From assembly GCF_014649755.1 (NCBI RefSeq), contig NZ_BMTQ01000013.1, positions 206,658 through 270,657 on the forward strand: 64,000 bases of DNA, read 5' to 3'. The DNA is from Streptomyces litmocidini (lineage in GTDB: Bacteria > Actinomycetota > Actinomycetes > Streptomycetales > Streptomycetaceae). The translations under genes were made by a program, and so were the position numbers. The notes below the pieces were generated by a model that worked only from the letters and a program-made list of their open reading frames with translations, had not been told where the DNA came from and made no database searches. Positions 32,829-41,739 of this stretch are shown piece after piece. Numbering within the stretch: position 1 is the first letter of the stretch; the number at the start of each line of letters is the position of its first letter.

Positions 32829-32872
32829 CGTTCTCGTGTTCGGCCACAGGCGCCGGACGGGGAGGGAGAGCC

Positions 32873-33199
32873 ATGTACCGGCAGGGAGACGTGCTGATCG
32901 CGCCCGTCGCGGAGGCGGCCGTTCCGGAGCGGGTGAAGGAGGCGGCGGGGGAGCCGAGGGACGGCCGGGGCCGCCTGGTCCTCGCCCTCGGCGAGGTCAC
33001 CGGACACGCCCACGCGGTCCCCGGCCCCGGCCGGCTCGTGCGGGAGCCGGGGCCCCTCGGCCCGCTCCTGCTCGAACTGCCCGAGGGCGGACGGGTGGTG
33101 CACGAGGAACACGCGCCGATACCCCTTCCCAAGGGCTGGTACCGGGTGGTGCGGCAGCGGGAGTACGTGCCCGGCGCGTACCGGATCGTCGCGGACTGA
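32873..33199 (+). CDS. Conserved hypothetical protein paired with DUF6745 gene
   Basis: A 108-aa soluble protein with no recognised domain. It has a conserved-looking start MYRQGDVLIAPV, a central GEVTGHAHAV motif, HEEHAPIPLPKGWYRVVRQREY near the end, and several conserved-looking histidines. Its stop overlaps or abuts the start of the DUF6745 gene, and the two together look like one functional unit. The promoter upstream matches the RecA-independent DNA-damage class, so a damage-response role is inferred; no catalytic function can be assigned. Confidence 0.7.
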   Translation: MYRQGDVLIAPVAEAAVPERVKEAAGEPRDGRGRLVLALGEVTGHAHAVPGPGRLVREPGPLGPLLLELPEGGRVVHEEHAPIPLPKGWYRVVRQREYVPGAYRIVAD

Positions 33200-33255
33200 T
33201 GTCCGCCGGAGAAGCATCCGCCGGAGAAGCAGGGAAGGACAGGGAGGACACCGAG

Positions 33256-34272
33256 ATGAACCGCACCACCGCCGCCGACAAGTGGCGGGCCGTCGCCGCC
33301 GCCACCGGACCCGCCGACCGGGCCGCCGCCGAGGCCGGCGTCCGGCTCGCCTACCGCTCGGCGGGCCTCGCCGGGCCCGAGCGGATCCTCTGGGCGGACT
33401 CGCCGCTCGCGGCCGTCACGCTCCTCCGGGGCCTGACGGGCACGGGCCGTTCGGTGCGGGACGAGGTGCGCACCCGGCCGTGGGCCGAGGAGCGCCGTCG
33501 CCTCCACGACGCACTCGGCCCGGCCGGCTGGGCGGGCCACTGGCAGGCGACGGGGGCGCCGCTCTGGGACCTCACGCGGGCCCTCGTCGACCGGATACGC
33601 GCGGCGGTGGCGGAGGCCGTCGAGGAGGCGGAGGAGGGCGCCGGGGAGGGCGACGTGCGTCTCGTGCTGCTCGACGCGGTGCTCGGCCAGCACGACGCCG
33701 CCTGGCTCGCCGCCTTCGACGGGCACGGGGAGCGCCTCGCGGGCCTCGCCGCCGTCGCCGAGCACGCCGGGTGGTGGTGGCCGTACGAGAACGCCGCCGT
33801 GCTCTGCGAGCGACCCGTCGAGCTCCACCGGGACGAGGCGGGACGCCTCGACCGGGGCGACGGTCCCGCACTCGCCTTCCGTGACGGGTTCGCCCTCCAC
33901 GCCTGGCGGGGCCTGCGGGTCTCCGCCGACTTCCTCGCCGGTCTCACCGACCTCACCCCCGAGCGGATACGCGAGGAGGAGAACGCCGAACTGCGGCGCG
34001 TGATGCTGGAGTACCACGGCTACGACCGGTACCTCGCCGCCTCGGGGGCCCGGCACGAGCACAGCGACGAGACGGGTGTCCTCTGGCGGATCGCACTCGC
34101 CGACGACGAGGACGTCGTGATGGTCGAGGTCGTCAACTCCACGCCCGAGCCGGACGGCACCCACCGCACGTACTGGCTGCGGGTGCCGCCCAGGACCCGG
34201 ACCGCGCGGGAGGGCGTCGCCTGGACCTTCGGCCTGCGGCCCGAGGAGTACGAGCCGCTCGTCCAGACCTGA
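33256..34272 (+). CDS. DUF6745 domain protein
   Basis: A 338-aa protein. The C-terminal ~180 residues carry the family motifs WWWPYENAAVLCERPVELHR, GDGPALAFRDGFALHAWRG, LTPERIREEENAELRRVMLE and STPEPDGTHRTYWLRVPP, features I associate with DUF6745. The N-terminal half is Ala/Arg-rich and predicted helical. No catalytic motif is known to me. ATG 33256 is chosen because AGGGAGG lies 7 bases upstream; an ATG at 33199 overlapping the previous stop would add 19 linker-like residues. It is translated from the damage-type promoter upstream of the 108-aa gene. Confidence 0.75.
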   Translation: MNRTTAADKWRAVAAATGPADRAAAEAGVRLAYRSAGLAGPERILWADSPLAAVTLLRGLTGTGRSVRDEVRTRPWAEERRRLHDALGPAGWAGHWQATGAPLWDLTRALVDRIRAAVAEAVEEAEEGAGEGDVRLVLLDAVLGQHDAAWLAAFDGHGERLAGLAAVAEHAGWWWPYENAAVLCERPVELHRDEAGRLDRGDGPALAFRDGFALHAWRGLRVSADFLAGLTDLTPERIREEENAELRRVMLEYHGYDRYLAASGARHEHSDETGVLWRIALADDEDVVMVEVVNSTPEPDGTHRTYWLRVPPRTRTAREGVAWTFGLRPEEYEPLVQT

Positions 34273-34414
34273 GCGCACGCCCGGGATCCGGCCGCGGTTG
34301 GTGCGGAGAGGTGAAGGGAGCCGCCGGTCAGGAGTGGCGCGCGGGAGGCGGCGGCGCCGGGTGCTGGGATGTGCCCGCCGGAGCCCCGGCACCCACCTCC
34401 CGAAAGGACCGCCT

Positions 34415-35185
34415 GTGACGACCCGCCGGCCCAGCGCCGCCCGTACCGCCAGACTGCTCGCCGCCACCGCCGTGCTCGGTGGCCTCCTCGCCGGCACCGC
34501 GGCCCCCGCCCTGGCCGCCGCGCCCGAGCGGACCGCCCTCCGCACCACCGTCCGGGAGACCGCCCCGGCCACCGTCACCGTCACCGGCAACGGCCGCGCG
34601 TCCGCCGCGCCCGACCTGGCGATCCTGTCCGTCGGGGTCGAGGCCACCCGCCCGACGGCGAAGGCGGCGATGGCGGCGCAGACCACCGCCGCCGAGAGGG
34701 TGCTCGACGTGCTGCACGGACAGGGGATCGCCGACCGGGACATCCGCACCGACAACCTCTCGCTCACTCCGGTCTACACCCAGAACAAGGAGGGGGACAG
34801 CAAGGTGACCGGCTATCAGGCGGGTCAGTCCTTCTCCGTGAAGGTCCGCGACCTCGACAGGACCGGCCAGGTCATCGGCGCGGTCAACGACGCCAAGAAG
34901 GACGCGGGCCGGATCAACGGCGTCGTCTTCGACGTCGCCGACCCGTCCGCGCTGCGCGCGAAGGCCCGCGAGGCCGCCTACCAGGACGCGTACGACAAGG
35001 CAGCGCAGCACGCCCGGCTCAGCGGCCACCGACTCGGCCGGCTCGTCTCGCTGAGCGAGGGCGAGTCCGTACGCCCCGGCCCCGGCGCGGCCCCCGAGGT
35101 CTCGGCGGACGAACCGACCGTTCCTCTGGCGCCGGGCGAGATCGAGGAGCAGGTCACGGTCTCGGCGGTCTACGAGCTCGTCTGA
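34415..35185 (+). CDS. Secreted SIMPL domain protein
   Basis: A 256-aa exported protein. The first ~35 residues form a signal peptide (RRPSAARTARLLAATAVLGG, Ala-rich cleavage region). The rest is a SIMPL/BP26-type domain with the recurring pattern VTVTGNGRASAAPDLAILSVGVE, TDNLSLTPVYT, and KAREAAYQDAYDKAAQHARLSG. Relatives are periplasmic or extracytoplasmic and their function is not settled (signalling and channel-like oligomers are both reported for the family). AAAGGA lies 8 bases before GTG 34415. Its 3' end overlaps a frameshifted gene on the other strand by 16 bases. Confidence 0.85.
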   Translation: MTTRRPSAARTARLLAATAVLGGLLAGTAAPALAAAPERTALRTTVRETAPATVTVTGNGRASAAPDLAILSVGVEATRPTAKAAMAAQTTAAERVLDVLHGQGIADRDIRTDNLSLTPVYTQNKEGDSKVTGYQAGQSFSVKVRDLDRTGQVIGAVNDAKKDAGRINGVVFDVADPSALRAKAREAAYQDAYDKAAQHARLSGHRLGRLVSLSEGESVRPGPGAAPEVSADEPTVPLAPGEIEEQVTVSAVYELV

Positions 35186-35500
35186 GGAGAACCGGCCCCG
35201 GACGAGGCGCCCTGCTCTGCGGCCCCGGCCCCGGCTCCGGCCTCGACCCCGGCCTCGGCCCCGGTCCCGGCGTCCCGGTCTGCGGCCGACGGGTCCTGGT
35301 CCGGGAGGTCCGGTTCACGGGCGAGGGCCGTGTCCGCCCGGCGGAGCGTCGTGGTGCGGGAGAGGGAGGCCGCGGAGCGCGACGGCCCAGCCCCCGATCC
35401 GCGGCCGCCGGCCCTCGGCCGGCCGGCCGGTCACCAGGTGGCCCCGGCGCCCGGTCGCGTGGTCGGCCCGGTCGACGGACAGCAGGGGAGCGGCGTTCAC
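35170..35500 (-). pseudogene. Frameshifted small gene (about 110 codons), convergent with the SIMPL gene
   Basis: A GTG at 35500 preceded by GGAGG with 7-base spacing opens a reading frame with strong G/C third-position bias (starting VNAAPLLSVDRADHATGRRG). In that frame the bias is lost after ~43 codons, near 35375, and coding bias reappears in the +1 frame (SLSRTTTLRRADTALAREPD and an acidic, Gly/Ala-rich tail) up to a TAG at 35170. One extra base would explain it. In the first frame it instead stops at 35315 (61 aa). The protein is not recognised. The end overlaps the SIMPL gene by 16 bases. Confidence 0.45.
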
Positions 35501-35625
35501 GGAAGGACCTCCAGACCGCGGAGGGCCGAGGTCGTACTGAACGGCGGTTCGGTAGGGCGACCGGCCCGGCCGTCCCCGGCGCGGGGCGCCCATAATGGAA
35601 CGACCCCCAGAGATCAGGAGGTCCT

Positions 35626-36828
35626 GTGACCGGTACCGGCTCCGACCGTTCGCCACGGGCCCGGCTGCGCGAGCTGCGCCCCGAGTCCTTCGGCGCGGAA
35701 CCCACGGGTGCGCGCCTCGCCCGGATCCGCCGTTCGCCGAACTTCAAGGACGGGATCTTCCAGAACCCCGAACCGGCACGACGCGGTCCCTCCGGGTCCG
35801 GCATCGAGTTCGCCAAGATCTACTTCGAGAAGGAGGGGCGCGCGCGCCGCGTCCCCACCGGGACGATCCCCGTCCATCCCACCACCCTCGCCGACCTGGC
35901 CGGGCCCCCGGCCACCGGCCTGCGCCTGACCTGGATGGGACACTCCGGCGTCCTCGCGGAGATCGACGGCCACCGGGTCCTCTTCGACCCGGTCTGGGGC
36001 GACCGCTGCTCGCCGTTCCCCTTCGCCGGCCCCAAGCGGCTCCACCCGGTGCCCGTGCCGCTCGCCGAGCTCGGCCCGGTCGACGTCGTCGTGATCTCGC
36101 ACGACCACTACGACCACCTCGACCTGCCGACGATCAAGGCCCTGGCCACCACGGACACGCTCTTCGCGGTGCCGCTCGGCGTCGGCGCGCACCTCGAACG
36201 CTGGGGCGTGCCCGCCTCCCGGCTGCGCGAGCTGGACTGGAACGAGTCCACCGAGGTCGGCGAGCTCCGGCTCACGGCCACCCCGGCGCGGCACTTCTGC
36301 GGCCGCGGCCTGCGCAACAAGCAGCACACGCTCTGGGCCTCCTGGGCGGTGCGGGGGCCGGTCCACCGGATCTTCCACAGCGGCGACACCGGCTACTTCT
36401 CCGGCTTCAAGGACATCGGCGCCGCCCACGGCCCCTTCGACGCCACCATGATCCAGATCGGCGCCTACTCGGAGTTCTGGACCGACATCCACATGACTCC
36501 GGCCGAGGGCATGCGGGCCCACCTGGACCTCCAGGGCGGCGCTCCGGGCGGTGTGCTGCTGCCGATCCACTGGGGCACCTTCAACCTCGCCCCGCACGCC
36601 TGGGCGGAGCCGGGGGAGTGGACGCGGGACGCGGCAGAGGAAGCCGGCCAGGCGGTGGCCTTCCCCCTCCCCGGCGAGCCGTTCGAGCCTGCGGGGAAGC
36701 TGCCCGGCGAGTCGTGGTGGCGGGCGGTGTCCCGTCCGGTCGCACGCCCGTGGCGCCGGCCCCGGAGCGTCGAGGTCACGGCCGGGGAGACGCGGAGCGG
36801 TGACCTCGACCTCGCGGGCGACAGGTGA
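35626..36828 (+). CDS. MBL-fold metallo-hydrolase (NAPE-PLD/UlaG-like)
   Basis: A 400-aa metallo-beta-lactamase-fold enzyme. The zinc motif is VISHDHYDHLD; further ligands are in TPARHFCGRGL, HSGDTGYFSGF and the C-terminal LPIHWGTFNLAPH. RLTWMGHSGVLAEIDGHRVLFDPVW is the UlaG/NAPE-PLD-type N-terminal strand. Bacterial NAPE-PLD-like enzymes hydrolyse phospholipid-like or lactone substrates; the substrate here is not known. AGGAGG 5 bases before the GTG at 35626 defines the start. The gene is monocistronic, and the C-terminus extends ~40 residues beyond the usual domain. Confidence 0.88.
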   Translation: MTGTGSDRSPRARLRELRPESFGAEPTGARLARIRRSPNFKDGIFQNPEPARRGPSGSGIEFAKIYFEKEGRARRVPTGTIPVHPTTLADLAGPPATGLRLTWMGHSGVLAEIDGHRVLFDPVWGDRCSPFPFAGPKRLHPVPVPLAELGPVDVVVISHDHYDHLDLPTIKALATTDTLFAVPLGVGAHLERWGVPASRLRELDWNESTEVGELRLTATPARHFCGRGLRNKQHTLWASWAVRGPVHRIFHSGDTGYFSGFKDIGAAHGPFDATMIQIGAYSEFWTDIHMTPAEGMRAHLDLQGGAPGGVLLPIHWGTFNLAPHAWAEPGEWTRDAAEEAGQAVAFPLPGEPFEPAGKLPGESWWRAVSRPVARPWRRPRSVEVTAGETRSGDLDLAGDR

Positions 36829-36954
36829 CAGCGGCCGGGGACGGTCCTGCCGGGGTCGCCGACGCCGGAGCGCCTCCCGCCCGAAGGGCGTGACCGTGTG
36901 CCGAGGGCGCCGGACAGCGGCGGACCGCACCCGCGGGCCCTCGCGAAGCTCCCT

Positions 36955-37049
36955 CCGCGTACCCGCGTACCCGCGTACCCGCGTACCCGCGTACCCGCGT
37001 ACCCGCGTACCCGCGTACCCGCGTACCCGCGTACCCCGCGTACCCGCGC
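36955..37049. repeat. 8-bp tandem repeat (ACCCGCGT), about 11 copies
   Basis: Nine exact copies of ACCCGCGT occupy 36961-37032, followed by a 9-base variant with one extra C and a partial copy; CCGCGT precedes the array. Because 8 is not a multiple of 3, all frames stay open through it, which produces spurious long ORFs on both strands. The unit contains overlapping GTAC and CGCG palindromes. Confidence 0.95.
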
Positions 37050-37146
37050 CTCGGGCCGCTGACGCTCGCGGCGCGAAACGGACGAACGGACGTCCCGCCG
37101 GCCGGGCGACGGCTCGGCGGGACGCCCTTCCGCCTCCTCCTCCGTC

Positions 37147-37600
37147 TCATGACGGCTCGTGCCGCCGTGCGCCGCCGGACGGACCTGTCGCCTCCCGCGC
37201 CCGCCGCGCCGCGAGCCGCACGGCCCGCACGGTGCCCGTGCGCTCCGGGGCGGCGGCGGAGACGGAGGGGCGGGCGAAACGGCGGCCGGGGAACAGATCG
37301 ACCACGGCCACCGGGCCGGGAGCGTGTACGGCGACGAAGTCCGTGCCGCCCGCATGCCGCCACGTGCCCGGGCAGAAGCGTTCCGGTCGTCGGCGCCCGT
37401 GCCCCGCGGTGCCCCGCGAGGTGTGCCACCAGTCCGTCTCGCCCCGCCCCGCGCACGTCCGCGAGGGGCGTCCGCATCTCTTTCCGCCGGGCGAGGAGCG
37501 CCTCTCGCCCGACGGCCGTACGACCGCGTCGTCGTTCCGCACCAGCAGGCGCGCCACGGCCGCCGCCTCCCTCCGTGCCCTCGCCGTGACCGAGGGAGGA
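37147..37600 (-). pseudogene. Degenerate minus-strand coding remnant
   Basis: On the reverse strand, coding-type third-position bias runs in one frame for AVARLLVRNDDAVVRPSGE, shifts to another for ALLARRKEMRTPLADVRGAG through LPGHVAAC, and returns to the first for GTDFVAVHAPGPVAVVDLFP through a TGA at 37147. Two or more frameshifts would be needed to make one protein. I recognise no family, and no start codon with a ribosome site could be assigned. Confidence 0.3.
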
Positions 37601-38017
37601 CGCCACGGCCGTCCTCCGGCCGGGCCGGGCCGGTGCCATCGGTCCGCTTGTCCGCTCGTCCGCTCGTCCGCGAGGGACTTCCGCGTCACGGAACCGTTGG
37701 CCCGGAGGCGCCGTCCTTCGCGCCGTCGGGGACGGTGTCCCTCCGAACGGCCGAGGGCCGAACACGCCCCCGTGCTTTCCGGCACGCCCTTGCCCGGGAT
37801 GTCTGGTCGTCCCGGTTCCGTCCCTTTCGGTTCGCCGTCGTGCGCGGGCCGTGGCCGCGTTCCGCCGACGTCACCCACGACCCCGCCACAGCGGCCCCGG
37901 GCGTCCGGGCCCGGCCCCGGCAGGGCCGCGTAGAGGGCGTGCCGGGGGGCATGGTCACAGGTGAGTGCTCCCGTACGCCCTGGCGGGGGCTTCGGAGACG
38001 CGCGGAAGGGGACTCCC

Positions 38018-38821
38018 GTGGTGCTGGTGGCAGCGGACGCGATCGGCGCGCCCTGCTGGCTGAGTCTGGCAGCGCGCGACCGTGGGGCGGCGGAGCGGTT
38101 CTACGAAGCCGTGCTGGGCTGGACCTTTCGCCCGGGCAGCTTCGGGCGGGCCTTCTCGGTGGCCGAGGCCGACGGAGTGCCCGTCGCCGGCATCGGGGCC
38201 GTGGCGGGTGACTTCGGCGTGCCGGTGGCCTGGACCCCGTACTTCGCCGTCGATGACGCCGATGCGGCCGTGGCCCGGATCCGGGAGCGGGGCGGGACGG
38301 TCGGGGTGGGCCCGGTGTCGTACCCGCCGAGCGGCCGGGCCGCGCTGGTGGCGGACCGGGAGGGAGCGGTCTTCGGCGTCTGGGACGGGGGCGTCCTGGC
38401 CGGGTGGAGCGTCGGTGCGGCCGAGTCCCCGGCCTGGCTGGAGCTCCACACGGGCAACGCGTTCGACGCGGCGCTGTTCTACGGCGAGGTGCTGGGGTGG
38501 GGCCGGGGTGCCGACGGCGACAGCGCCTGCGACACCTCGTACGAGGAGGACCAGGTCGTGCTGCGGCGGCGCGGCCGGCCTGTCGCCAGGCTGAACAGCG
38601 GGCCCGTCGAAGAGGCGGCGCCGAAACCGCAGCTGCGGCCCCGCTGGCTGGTCCACTTCAGGGTCCCGGATCTCGACGGGGCGGTCGCACGGGCGCTGGA
38701 ACACGGCGGCGGCACGGTCACCGGCCCGGAGTGGGGCGGCGGCCGTCAGGTGACGCTCCGGGACCCCGACGGCGCGCTGTTCACCCTCGACCGCTCCGGT
38801 CGCCCGCTCGCGGCGGCGTGA
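38018..38821 (+). CDS. Two-domain VOC (glyoxalase/bleomycin-resistance fold) protein
   Basis: A 267-aa protein made of two VOC modules (residues ~10-125 and ~135-260), as in many Streptomyces proteins annotated as hydroxylases or glyoxalases. The first has GAPCWLSLAARDRGAAERFYEAVLGW, the second AWLELHTGNAFDAALFYGEVLGW and VHFRVPDLDGAVARALEHGG. The usual His/Glu metal ligands are only partly conserved, so catalysis is uncertain and ligand binding is possible. GTG 38018 is preferred because GGAAGGGGA lies just upstream; a GTG at 37961 would add 19 residues. Confidence 0.8.
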   Translation: MVLVAADAIGAPCWLSLAARDRGAAERFYEAVLGWTFRPGSFGRAFSVAEADGVPVAGIGAVAGDFGVPVAWTPYFAVDDADAAVARIRERGGTVGVGPVSYPPSGRAALVADREGAVFGVWDGGVLAGWSVGAAESPAWLELHTGNAFDAALFYGEVLGWGRGADGDSACDTSYEEDQVVLRRRGRPVARLNSGPVEEAAPKPQLRPRWLVHFRVPDLDGAVARALEHGGGTVTGPEWGGGRQVTLRDPDGALFTLDRSGRPLAAA

Positions 38822-38846
38822 CGGGCCCCGCCGGCAGGCGGCGGGA

Positions 38847-39188
38847 TCAGTCCTGCTCGCGCGCGAGGGCCAGTGCGAGCGACTGCAGGACGGCGTCGGT
38901 GGGCGCCTCGGGCTCCGTACGGTCGTAGGCGTCCGCCAGCTGCTCGAAGGCCAGCACGAATCCGTTGATCAGGGCGCTCAGCGGTGCGGAGAGCTGGTCG
39001 AGCACGGCGGAGCCGATCTCGGCCGGATCGCCGGTGTCGGGGACGAGGAACGCCGTCGGGATGACCTCGCCGAGCAGCTCGGAGACGTAGTCCGCTCCGA
39101 CGCCACCGCGCAGAGCCGTGAGCGCCGCGATGGCTTTGAGCTGGATCTCGTTCTCCGACGGATCGTGGTGCTCCATGACCCCGAACAT
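38847..39188 (-). CDS. Small conserved hypothetical protein, mainly helical
   Basis: A 113-aa acidic protein predicted to be almost wholly alpha-helical (EIQLKAIAALTALRGGVGAD, DQLSAPLSALINGFVLAFEQ). It is convergent with the VOC gene, 25 bp from its stop. I do not recognise a domain. ATG 39188 (MFGVMEHHD) or ATG 39176 (MEHHDPSEN) could be the start; neither has a strong ribosome site. Confidence 0.6.
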   Translation of the reverse strand: MFGVMEHHDPSENEIQLKAIAALTALRGGVGADYVSELLGEVIPTAFLVPDTGDPAEIGSAVLDQLSAPLSALINGFVLAFEQLADAYDRTEPEAPTDAVLQSLALALAREQD

Positions 39189-39747
39189 AACGTGTCCGCG
39201 GCCGTCACGACTGCCCGGGGCGGTGTTGCCCCGTCGGGTCCCCGCTCTCACCGACCGTCACCGCCCGACCGGGTCCGGAGCCCGGCGGCGCGGGCGATCC
39301 GTGGGCCGGAGGGGCTGCCGGGGGGCCCGGCGGGGGCGCGGGCGGGGCGGACCGGAGACCGCGTTCGCCCCGGAGGGGAGGAGTGCCGGTCGAGGAGCCG
39401 CGTCGCCTCCGGCGCATTCCGGTAGGAGGTGTTTTCCGCCAGGGGGGTGGCGCGGGGGCACTTCCGGGCTCTTCCGTTCCCGTTCTCCGACGCCCCCGTC
39501 CAGCCGTGGCGTCGAGTTTCGGCCGATCATTCTCGGCCGGTCGTACGGGGGTCGATACCAGAGCGGGCCGGTCTACGGGTAAGTTTGTCAACTGCGCACC
39601 GCACATGAACGGTTGACGACTACAGTGTGTGGCTGATGATCATCGGTAGGCTCATCGAACGTCTGTAGAACACCTCCCCCCGTACACCCCCTGCAGAACA
39701 CACACTCCCGCAGTACGCCGACTCCTGGGCACGTACCAAGGACACTC
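39189..39747. other. Intergenic region upstream of the conservon
   Basis: No gene is supported. The last ~200 bp drop in GC and hold a promoter-like TTGACG (39613-39618) with GATGAT 16 bases on, and the half-sites TTGTCAAC (39584-39591) and GTTGACGA (39612-39619), which are inverted with one mismatch. These probably drive and control the conservon operon. Confidence 0.4.
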
Positions 39748-41733
39748 ATGTCTCAACTTCGCGCACCCGCCTCGCGGTCCGAACGACGCGAGGGCGGGCG
39801 GCACGGCCGGCCAGGCGCCCGCTCCGCCACCGGTACCCACAGCAACCCCCCGGCGCAGGCCTCCGCACCGCTCCCCGCCGAAGCCCGCATACGCCCCCAA
39901 CTCCTGCGCACCTCCGTACTTCCCGCCGTCGCGGTGGCCCTGGGCGGCGCGGCGGCCGTCCTCTTCACCATCCGGTCCACGGGAGCCAGCCCGAGTCCCG
40001 GCCTCTGGGCCGCGCTCACCGGCGCCGCCGCCCTCACCATCGCCTCCGTGACGGCCGCCGCGCTCGGCGCCGACCGGGCGGCCAAGGCCGTCCTCGACCG
40101 CTGCAACTCCCTGCGCCGCACCAGCGCCCGGGGGCAGAGCGAACTCCGGGCGGTCGTCGAGCAGCTGCGCAGGGGAGAGGCCCCGCCGGCACGGCCGGCG
40201 CAGCCGACCGCCCCCGCCTCCGGCGACGAGTTCGACCTCCTCTCGCACGAGTTGACGCGCTCGCACGAAGCCGCCGTGGCGGCCGTCGTGCAGGCCTCCC
40301 GGCTCTCCAGCAGCGTCGGCAACGAACAGAAGGTCGAGGTCTTCGTCAACCTCGCCCGGCGCCTGCAGTCCCTGGTCCACCGCGAGATCCAGCTCCTCGA
40401 CGAGCTGGAGAACGAGGTCGAGGACCCGGAACTGCTCAAGGGCCTGTTCCACGTCGACCACCTGGCCACCCGCATCCGCCGCCACGCCGAGAACCTCGCC
40501 GTGCTCGGCGGCGCCATCTCCCGCCGCCAGTGGTCGAACCCGGTCACCATGACCGAGGTGCTGCGCTCCTCCATCGCCGAGGTCGAGCAGTACCCGCGCG
40601 TGAAGCTCGTGCCCCCGATCGACGGTACGCTCCGGGGCCATGCCGTGGCCGACGTCATCCACCTCCTCGCCGAACTCGTCGAGAACGCGACGCTGTTCTC
40701 CGCACCGCACACCACGGTGCTGCTGCGCGCCCAGTACGTCACGGCGGGCCTCGCGATCGAGGTCGAGGACCGGGGCCTGGGCATGCCCGTCACCGAGCAG
40801 AACAAGATGAACGCCCTGCTCGCCGACCCCGACCAGGTCAACGTCGCGCACCTGCTCCAGGACGGCCGCATCGGACTCTTCGTCGTCTCGGCGCTCGCCC
40901 GCCGGCACGGCATCGCCGTGCGCCTCCAGTCCAACATCTACGGCGGTGTGCAGGCCGTCCTCGTCCTCCCGCAGGGCCTCCTCGGCTCCGACCCCGAGGG
41001 CCTCGCGCAGCACGAGCGCCAGACCGCCGCGACCGCCGGCTCCGCGGCGATCCCGCCCGACCAGGTGCAGATGCAGCCGCAGGCCCGGCCCGCGGCCGCC
41101 GTCACGGCGCAGGCCCCGGGCCACGCCCCGGTCCAGCCCCCGGCCCCCGTGCCCGGCCACGTCCCGGCCCAGAGCCAGGCCCCCCTGCCGCACCAGACGC
41201 CGGCCCCGGTCGCGCCGCAGGCCACGGGCCATGCCGCCGGCCACGCCCAGGCGCCCGCGCCGTCCGGTGCGAACGGGACGGCGGCTCCCACCGCTCCCGT
41301 ACCGCAGTCCGCACCCGCACCCTCGCCCACCCCGGAGCGGGCCGCCGTCCGTCACGAGGAGGCCCCCGTGCCCGGCTCGCACCCGTACCTCCGTACGAGC
41401 GAGCGGTCGGGCGGGTACGGAGACACCGGTCCCGCCCCCGCGATGCCGGACGGGCCGGTCGGCGCCGGGTCCGCCGGACCGCCGGACCACCTGCTCTCAC
41501 CGCTCCCCCCGGCCCCCCGCGCCGAGGCCGACGGCAGGCCCCTGCTCCCCAAGAGGCGTGCGCAGGAGCACCTCGTCCCGCAGCTGCGGGACGAGCCCGT
41601 GGTCCGGAAGACCGAGGAGCACGCCCTGCACGACCCGGGTCTGATGGCCGCGTTCCAGCGCGGCATCGGCCTCGCCGAATCCCAGCCCGCCCCCCACGAA
41701 TCGCAGCGTCCCGGCGACGCGCACAAGGAGTAG
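39748..41733 (+). CDS. Conservon sensor-kinase-like protein CvnA
   Basis: A 661-aa membrane protein with two hydrophobic segments near residues 55-110, a coiled-coil-like helical region, then a histidine-kinase-like core. A His-containing helix (FHVDHLATRIRRHAENL), the ATPase N box (IHLLAELVENATLFS) and G box (VEVEDRGLGMP) are visible. The C-terminal ~250 residues are Pro/Ala/Gln-rich and probably disordered. In Streptomyces conservons CvnA anchors a G-protein-like complex with CvnB, CvnC and CvnD at the membrane. The next gene starts 6 bases after its stop. Confidence 0.9.
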   Translation: MSQLRAPASRSERREGGRHGRPGARSATGTHSNPPAQASAPLPAEARIRPQLLRTSVLPAVAVALGGAAAVLFTIRSTGASPSPGLWAALTGAAALTIASVTAAALGADRAAKAVLDRCNSLRRTSARGQSELRAVVEQLRRGEAPPARPAQPTAPASGDEFDLLSHELTRSHEAAVAAVVQASRLSSSVGNEQKVEVFVNLARRLQSLVHREIQLLDELENEVEDPELLKGLFHVDHLATRIRRHAENLAVLGGAISRRQWSNPVTMTEVLRSSIAEVEQYPRVKLVPPIDGTLRGHAVADVIHLLAELVENATLFSAPHTTVLLRAQYVTAGLAIEVEDRGLGMPVTEQNKMNALLADPDQVNVAHLLQDGRIGLFVVSALARRHGIAVRLQSNIYGGVQAVLVLPQGLLGSDPEGLAQHERQTAATAGSAAIPPDQVQMQPQARPAAAVTAQAPGHAPVQPPAPVPGHVPAQSQAPLPHQTPAPVAPQATGHAAGHAQAPAPSGANGTAAPTAPVPQSAPAPSPTPERAAVRHEEAPVPGSHPYLRTSERSGGYGDTGPAPAMPDGPVGAGSAGPPDHLLSPLPPAPRAEADGRPLLPKRRAQEHLVPQLRDEPVVRKTEEHALHDPGLMAAFQRGIGLAESQPAPHESQRPGDAHKE

Positions 41734-41739
41734 ATCACC

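Larger units (their letters stand above)
36829..38017. other. 1.2-kb stretch without an intact gene
   Basis: No open gene is convincing here. It contains an 8-bp tandem repeat array (36955-37049) and, on the minus strand between about 37147 and 37600, patches of good coding bias that switch frame (see separate entries). The remainder, 37600-38000, shows no consistent third-position bias on either strand. Confidence 0.6.

Noticed and set aside
32873..34272. Toxin-antitoxin pair
   Set aside because: Sizes (108 and ~338 aa), order and motifs do not match known toxin or antitoxin families; the damage-type promoter alone does not establish it.
36955..37049. CRISPR-like repeat
   Set aside because: Units are 8 bp and contiguous with no spacers, and no cas genes are present.
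36551..37933. Very long reading frames through the ACCCGCGT array on both strands
   Set aside because: They stay open only because of the repeat and high GC; third-position bias is not consistent with coding.
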